The position numbers and the translations under genes are program-made. Shown in pieces: positions 4,691 through 8,000 of a stretch of 8,000 bases of DNA (its first letter is position 1; the number at the start of each line of letters is the position of its first letter). The stretch is taken from positions 1 to 8,000 of the forward strand of contig SKKZ01000026.1 in assembly GCA_007123455.1 (NCBI GenBank), written 5' to 3'. The DNA comes from Coriobacteriia bacterium (lineage in GTDB: Bacteria > Actinomycetota > Coriobacteriia > Anaerosomatales > SLCP01). The notes below the pieces were generated by a model. The model did no database searches and was not told the origin of the DNA. It saw only the letters and a program-made list of their open reading frames with translations.

Positions 4691-6973
4691 TTACGCGCAC
4701 TTCGAGAAGCCGCAGGCGCGGCAGACCGCACACCCGCTCTCGTGTTCAAGCGCACCACCGCACTCCGGACACGCACCCGAAAGATAGTCGAGTGCGTCCA
4801 TGCTCTTCACGACCCCGCTCGGCGCCTCGCCGGTGTGGACGTAGGAGAGAGCGTGCTCCATAACTATGCCGACCGCGTCGGCACAGGAGAGCACCTTGCC
4901 ACCCTCGGCCCACGACGGGCTCGGGCAACGGATGCCACGCAGGTGCTTCGTGATCGCCTCGGGGTCTACGCCTGCGCGCAGAGAGACCGAGATCATGCGT
5001 GAAAGCGCCTCTGACTGAGAAGACGCGCACCCTCCGGACTTGCCCATCTGCGTGAAAACTTCGCAAAGGCCCTCGTCATCCCAGTTAACGGTCACGTAGA
5101 GGTTGCCGCAACCAGTCAAGATCTTCTCGGTGCGACCCTGAGTGACCAGCGGGCGTGGACGCGGCTCGATCTCCCCCGGACGCACGACGGTCTCGGTCGC
5201 CCCGCCTTTGGCGGTCTTTCCCGTCGAAAGGACCTGGTTGTCCTTCGACCCGTCACGATAGATGGTCACACCCTTGACGCCGAGCTCGTTGGCGAGGTCG
5301 TAGACGTGGCGCACGTCGTCGGCGGTCGCACCGTTCGCGAAGTTCACAGTCTTGGACACCGCGTTGTCCGTATGCTTCTGGAACGCAGCCTGCATCTTGA
5401 CGTGCCACACCGGCTCGATGTCGTGAGCGGTGACGAACGCCCGCTGAATCTCCTCGGGCACCTCGTCGATGCCGTGAACACTGCCGTGGTCGGCGATGAG
5501 CGCCATGAGCTCCTGGCTGTAGAAGCCCCGCTTGATAGCAACCTCCTCGAACATGGGGTTGACCTCGATCAGCCGGTCGTTATCCATGACCGTGCGCACA
5601 TAGGAGACCGCGAAGAGCGGCTCTACGCCGGAGGAACAGTTGGCGATGATCGAGAGCGTCCCGGTGGGCGCGATGGTGGTCACGGTCGCGTTGCGGATCG
5701 GGCCGCCCTCGGGCGTGTCGTAGACGGAGCCGGCGAAGTTCGGGAACTCGCCCCTCTCAGTGGCCAGCTTGCGGGACGCGGCCTTGGCCTCGGCATCGAT
5801 GTAGCCCATGACCTTCTCGCCAAGCGCGACGGCGTCCTCGGAGTCGTACGGGATGCCCAGCTTGATGAGCATGTCCGCCCAGCCCATGACGCCGAGTCCG
5901 ATCTTGCGGTTGCCGCGCGCGAGTTCGTCGATCTCGGGCAACGGGTACTGGTTGACCTCGATGACGTCATCGAGGAAGTGGATCGCACGATGCACCACGT
6001 CGCCGAGGCGGTCCCACGCGACAGTCGGACCGGTCTCCCCGACGGTGACGAATCGGGAGAGGTTCACCGAGCCGAGATTGCATGCCTCGTACGGCAGGAG
6101 CGGCTGCTCTCCACAGGGGTTGGTCGACTCGATCTCGCCGAGATGCGGCGTCGGATTATCGCGGTTGATACGGTCGATGAAGATGATGCCGGGGTCACCG
6201 GTCGCCCACGCCATCTGGACGATCTGCTCGTAGACTTCACGGGCATCAAGTTCCCCAGCGGCGGCACCGCTGCGGGGATTGCGCAACTCATAGGTTGTCC
6301 CGGCCTTGACGGCCTCCATGAAGTCCTCGGTCAGTGCGACCGATATGTTGAAGTTGGCGAAGTCACCGTCTTCCTTGCATGAGATGAAGTCGAGCACATC
6401 CGGATGGTCGATGCGCAGCACGCCCATGTTCGCACCGCGGCGTGTCCCGCCCTGCTTGACCGCCTCGGTCGCCTGGTTGAAGACGCGCATGAACGAAACC
6501 GGGCCACTGGAGACACCCTGGGTCGAACGAACCTGATCGCCCGCGGGACGCAGTCGCGAGAAGGAAAACCCGGTGCCCCCGCCCGACTTGTGGATGATGG
6601 CGGTGTCGCGCACAGCACCGAAGATGGACTCCATCGTGTCGCCTACGGGCAGGACGAAGCACGCAGAGAGCTGCTGGAGCTCGCGACCGGCGTTCATCAG
6701 GGTCGGCGAGTTGGGCAGGAACTCGAGTGAGGTCATCAGCTCGTAGAAATCCTGAGCGACCTCGGCCACCCTGGCGTCATCGCCACCCCAGACACGCTCG
6801 GCCGAGGCGATATTCTCCGCGACCCGGATGAACATGTCGCTTGGGTTCTCGATAGCGTTGCCATCTTGGTCCTTGCAGAGATACCTCTTCTGAAGAACCT
6901 TTACCGAGTTCGGCGTAAGTATCTCGTCGATCGCGCGCGAGTAGGTCGCTGCGCGTGTTGAATCCGGCATCAT
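4691..6973 (-). CDS. nrdJ: Class II adenosylcobalamin-dependent ribonucleoside reductase (760 aa)
   Basis: This enzyme reduces ribonucleotides to deoxyribonucleotides using a thiyl radical generated from coenzyme B12, without oxygen. C105 (QLSACFVLP) and C298 (YEACNLGS) are the redox pair. NPCGEQ (285-290) holds N285, the radical C287 and E289; C287 to C298 is 11 residues, as in Thermotoga maritima NrdJ. HKSGGGTGFSFSRLRP (128-143) and APTGT (435-439) are substrate and phosphate-binding loops. A TSCPD-type domain covers about 614-715. The C-terminus is a zinc-ribbon-like Cys cluster (C735, C738, C748, C751, C754, C759) that may also serve in re-reduction. There is no N-terminal ATP-cone. Length is typical. 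The start is ATG at 6973 (a second ATG follows directly) after GAGAGGGG. It has its own NrdR-controlled promoter and is followed by dcd. Confidence 0.97.
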   Translation of the reverse strand: MMPDSTRAATYSRAIDEILTPNSVKVLQKRYLCKDQDGNAIENPSDMFIRVAENIASAERVWGGDDARVAEVAQDFYELMTSLEFLPNSPTLMNAGRELQQLSACFVLPVGDTMESIFGAVRDTAIIHKSGGGTGFSFSRLRPAGDQVRSTQGVSSGPVSFMRVFNQATEAVKQGGTRRGANMGVLRIDHPDVLDFISCKEDGDFANFNISVALTEDFMEAVKAGTTYELRNPRSGAAAGELDAREVYEQIVQMAWATGDPGIIFIDRINRDNPTPHLGEIESTNPCGEQPLLPYEACNLGSVNLSRFVTVGETGPTVAWDRLGDVVHRAIHFLDDVIEVNQYPLPEIDELARGNRKIGLGVMGWADMLIKLGIPYDSEDAVALGEKVMGYIDAEAKAASRKLATERGEFPNFAGSVYDTPEGGPIRNATVTTIAPTGTLSIIANCSSGVEPLFAVSYVRTVMDNDRLIEVNPMFEEVAIKRGFYSQELMALIADHGSVHGIDEVPEEIQRAFVTAHDIEPVWHVKMQAAFQKHTDNAVSKTVNFANGATADDVRHVYDLANELGVKGVTIYRDGSKDNQVLSTGKTAKGGATETVVRPGEIEPRPRPLVTQGRTEKILTGCGNLYVTVNWDDEGLCEVFTQMGKSGGCASSQSEALSRMISVSLRAGVDPEAITKHLRGIRCPSPSWAEGGKVLSCADAVGIVMEHALSYVHTGEAPSGVVKSMDALDYLSGACPECGGALEHESGCAVCRACGFSKCA

Positions 6974-7031
6974 CTATCCCCTCTCCGACTCCCTCAGTGA
7001 CGCTCCCCGTGCATGCGGCAGATGGAAGCGC

Positions 7032-7047
7032 ACACAATATATAGTGC
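7032..7047 (-). promoter_or_regulatory. NrdR box, start-site proximal
   Basis: The 16 bases match the published NrdR box consensus (acaCwAtATaTwGtgt) at 15 positions; only the last base differs. The box overlaps the predicted nrdJ transcription start near 7047, so bound NrdR would block RNA polymerase. Confidence 0.88.
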
Positions 7048-7053
7048 TGCTCG

Positions 7054-7082
7054 AGTGTAATGGCCTATATATTGTGCGTCAA
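7054..7082 (-). promoter_or_regulatory. Promoter of nrdJ-dcd
   Basis: On the - strand, TTGACG (7082-7077) is followed after exactly 17 bases by TACACT (7059-7054), a good vegetative-sigma promoter (5/6 and 4/6 matches). Transcription should begin about 7 bases on, near 7047, leaving a leader of about 73 bases. The NrdR boxes interleave with it. Confidence 0.75.
7062..7077 (-). promoter_or_regulatory. NrdR box, inside the promoter spacer
   Basis: The central core CTATATATTGTG is kept, giving 12 of 16 matches to the NrdR consensus. It lies 30 bp from the other box, near the three-turn spacing typical of paired NrdR boxes, and occupies most of the -35/-10 spacer. Confidence 0.83.
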
Positions 7083-7090
7083 CAGCCTTC

Positions 7091-7117
7091 GGGACGAACG
7101 GTCTGCAGTTCGTGCCC
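7091..7117. other. Stem-loop upstream of the nrdJ promoter
   Basis: GGG-ACGAAC (7091-7099) pairs with GTTCGT-G-CCC (7108-7117), nine pairs with one bulge and an 8-base loop. It ends 8 bases before the nrdJ -35 element. There is no T-tract; its role is unknown. Confidence 0.35.
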
Positions 7118-7225
7118 AGCGGTCTTGTCGCCGATTCCAACGTGGCCGAGCGTACCCCGGGATGCGGTGAGCGGCGGCCGGATCGGCAGCGTACGTGCCC
7201 CGTACTTGCTTGCGCCCGGAAAGCG

Positions 7226-7249
7226 AAGGGCCGGCATCAGCCGGCCCTT
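7226..7249 (-). terminator. Rho-independent terminator downstream of nfu
   Basis: A perfect 10-bp stem (AAGGGCCGGC with GCCGGCCCTT) closes a 4-base loop, 34 bases after the nfu stop. On the - strand it is followed by a short imperfect T tract (CGCTTT). The T run is weak, so termination may be partial. Confidence 0.65.
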
Positions 7250-7283
7250 GTAGACTCCATTGCTTGGAGAGCACACGTCCAGG

Positions 7284-7505
7284 CTAGACTGCCTCCACGC
7301 GGACAACCTCGGGGATGTCTTCCTTAATCACGCGCTCGACGCCGTTGGCAAGCGTCAGCTGCGACATCGGGCAGCCACGGCACGCGCCCATCAGGCGGAC
7401 CTTCACGACCCCGTCCTCGGTGACCTCGACGAGCTCGACGTCGCCGCCGTCTGCCTGAAGCGCCGGGCGGATCCTCTCCAACGACTGCTCTACACGCTCC
7501 TTCAT
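7284..7505 (-). CDS. Nfu-type iron-sulfur scaffold, NifU C-terminal domain only (73 aa)
   Basis: This is a stand-alone NifU C-terminal domain that carries or delivers Fe-S clusters. RPALQADGGDVELVEV (13-28) is the family's opening block and GACRGCPMSQLTLANGVE (40-57) contains the cluster-binding CxxC (C42, C45). The 73-residue length fits single-domain Nfu proteins; there is no IscU-like or A-type domain. The start is ATG at 7505 with AAGGGG 6 bases upstream, which discards 34 upstream residues of the open frame unlike the family. It has its own promoter (7567-7597) and terminator, lying between the rRNA operon and nrdJ. Likely clients are cellular Fe-S proteins in general; NrdJ itself uses B12, not an Fe-S cluster, so the adjacency does not by itself imply a link. 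Confidence 0.93.
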   Translation of the reverse strand: MKERVEQSLERIRPALQADGGDVELVEVTEDGVVKVRLMGACRGCPMSQLTLANGVERVIKEDIPEVVRVEAV

Positions 7506-7530
7506 ACGGAGCCCCTTCCTGATCGCGTTC

Positions 7531-7549
7531 CCGGCCGCACGGCGGCCGG
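7531..7549. other. GC-rich hairpin in the nfu leader
   Basis: CCGGCCGC (7531-7538) pairs with GCGGCCGG (7542-7549) across a 3-base loop. It lies in the predicted nfu leader, between the start site near 7560 and the ribosome site. It has no T-tract. Confidence 0.45.
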
Positions 7550-7566
7550 CTCGTGTACGTTCCGGG

Positions 7567-7597
7567 ATTCTAGCATAATCCTGACCAACTTGCTCAA
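7567..7597 (-). promoter_or_regulatory. Extended -10 promoter of nfu
   Basis: TGCTAGAAT on the - strand (7575-7567) is an extended -10 element with 5/6 matches in the hexamer. TTGAGC (7597-7592) lies 19 bases upstream as a possible -35; the long spacing is compensated by the TG motif. The predicted start is near 7560, giving a leader of about 55 bases. Confidence 0.6.
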
Positions 7598-7649
7598 GTA
7601 TCCACACCGGGCCGGGAGCCTCGACGGGAAGCGGCCGGCCTCAACGCGA

Positions 7650-7797
7650 GAGAGCCGCCGGATGTGTTCAGCGACGTCCTACTCTCCCACGGCCTACACC
7701 GCAGTACCATCGGCGCTGGAGGGCTTAACTGCCGAGTTCGGAATGGGATCGGGTGTACCCCCTCCGCCATAGTCACTGAACACATCCGACGGCTCTC
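7650..7797 (-). repeat. 22-bp inverted repeat bracketing 5S rRNA (processing stem)
   Basis: Arms at 7776-7797 and 7650-7671 are complementary over 22 bases with a single G-U pair. In the rRNA precursor they would form a long stem continuous with 5S helix I, the usual substrate for an RNase that matures 5S rRNA. Confidence 0.8.
7668..7778 (-). rRNA. rrf: 5S ribosomal RNA
   Basis: The - strand carries the 5S landmarks: CCCGAUCCCAUUCCGAAC, then CUCGGCAGUUAAGCCC, CCAGCGCCGAUGGUACUG, and GUGGGAGAGUAGG near the 3' end. Helix I forms between CAGUGAC and GUCGCUG. Ends are approximate by a few bases because helix I runs on into the flanking processing stem. It follows the 23S gene on the same strand, with no tRNA between them. 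Confidence 0.95.
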
Positions 7798-7892
7798 GCA
7801 GTCGGCATATGTCACGTATGCCGTTTTCAATGCGCTCAGAGGGCGCGGTTTCCGCACCCTGAGAGCTGCATAGCGCTTGAAGATCACTCGAA
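7779..7892 (-). other. 23S-5S rRNA spacer
   Basis: The roughly 110-base spacer holds no tRNA. It contains a hairpin CGGCATA/TATGCCG (7803-7809 with 7817-7823) and a stem built on GGGCGCGG (7841-7848) and CCGCACCC (7852-7859) with a 3-base loop, extended by CTCA/TGAG beyond a 2-base bulge. Both are likely rRNA precursor structures. Confidence 0.6.
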
Positions 7893-8000
7893 TGAGATCA
7901 AGACCTCGGCCTATTAGTACTGCTCGGCTGAACACATTGCTGCGCTTACACCTGCAGCCTATCAACCTCGTAGTCTACGAGGGGCCTTACCTGGTTAACC
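7893..8000 (-). rRNA. rrl: 23S ribosomal RNA, 3' end only (partial)
   Basis: Read on the - strand, the end of the window shows the terminal 23S segment: a TTGATAGGCTGCAGGTGTAAGCGC block, then GTTCAGCCGAGCAGTACTAATAGG, corresponding to the last roughly 100 bases of E. coli 23S. The gene continues beyond 8000. The mature 3' end near 7893 is estimated from the distance to ACTAAT in E. coli. Confidence 0.93.

Larger units (their letters stand above)
6974..7283 (-). other. nfu-nrdJ intergenic region
   Basis: These 310 bases hold, in - strand order, the nfu terminator hairpin (7226-7249), a stretch from 7225 to 7083 without an assigned function, the nrdJ promoter with two NrdR boxes (7082-7032), and a leader of about 73 bases to the nrdJ ATG. 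In the unassigned part the only structure seen is a stem at 7091-7117. No coding sequence with family similarity was found. Confidence 0.6.

Noticed and set aside
5306..6382. 358-residue open frame on the + strand
   Set aside because: It is antisense to the catalytic core of nrdJ, has no recognisable motifs and arises from high-GC codon bias.
7083..7225. Cobalamin riboswitch upstream of nrdJ
   Set aside because: No B12 box or conserved core is recognisable, and the region lies upstream of the predicted start site.
7779..7892. tRNA in the 23S-5S spacer
   Set aside because: No acceptor stem, anticodon arm or GTTCRANYC block is visible.
7594..7965. 123-residue - strand frame and overlapping + strand frames
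   Set aside because: They span 5S rRNA, the rRNA spacer and the 23S end, so they are not coding.

Overview
The window is high-GC bacterial chromosome, most likely from an anaerobic actinomycete-like lineage such as Coriobacteriia. That placement is an inference. It rests on the GC-rich codon use, frequent GTG starts, a class II (B12-dependent) ribonucleotide reductase, a dCTP deaminase close in sequence to the Mycobacterium tuberculosis bifunctional type, and the look of the 23S/5S rRNA ends. No phage, transposon, CRISPR array or tRNA is visible. Most of the window is core metabolism and housekeeping.

Layout, left to right. A complete DUF1015 gene runs on the + strand (41-1339). Three genes follow on the - strand: an endonuclease III-like HhH-GPD protein with a 4Fe-4S loop (1336-2100), a 77-residue one-span membrane protein (2141-2374) and a 79-residue cysteine-rich protein (2456-2695). 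A 242-base divergent intergenic region (2696-2937) with a perfect palindrome and a 30-base-period direct repeat precedes a + strand FAD-dependent geranylgeranyl-reductase-family gene (2938-4032). From 4037 to the end everything is on the - strand. In transcription order these are the 3' end of 23S rRNA, 5S rRNA, a stand-alone Nfu (NifU C-terminal) protein, nrdJ and dcd.

The best-supported functional unit is nrdJ-dcd, a deoxynucleotide supply pair. NrdJ reduces ribonucleotides, and the downstream dcd product probably converts dCTP directly to dUMP for thymidylate synthesis. Upstream of nrdJ is a clear sigma-70-type promoter (TTGACG-N17-TACACT). It carries two NrdR boxes 30 bp apart, one between the -35 and -10 elements and one over the predicted start site, so NrdR repression is strongly suggested. 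The predicted leader (about 73 nt) is too short for a cobalamin riboswitch.

Nfu has its own extended -10 promoter and a downstream hairpin terminator, so it is probably transcribed separately from both the rRNA operon and nrdJ. Several starts were moved inward from the longest open frame because of Shine-Dalgarno position and family alignment (HhH protein, membrane protein, Cys-rich protein, reductase, dcd, nfu). The parts least explained by known families are the Cys-rich protein, the small membrane protein and the leader of the reductase gene.
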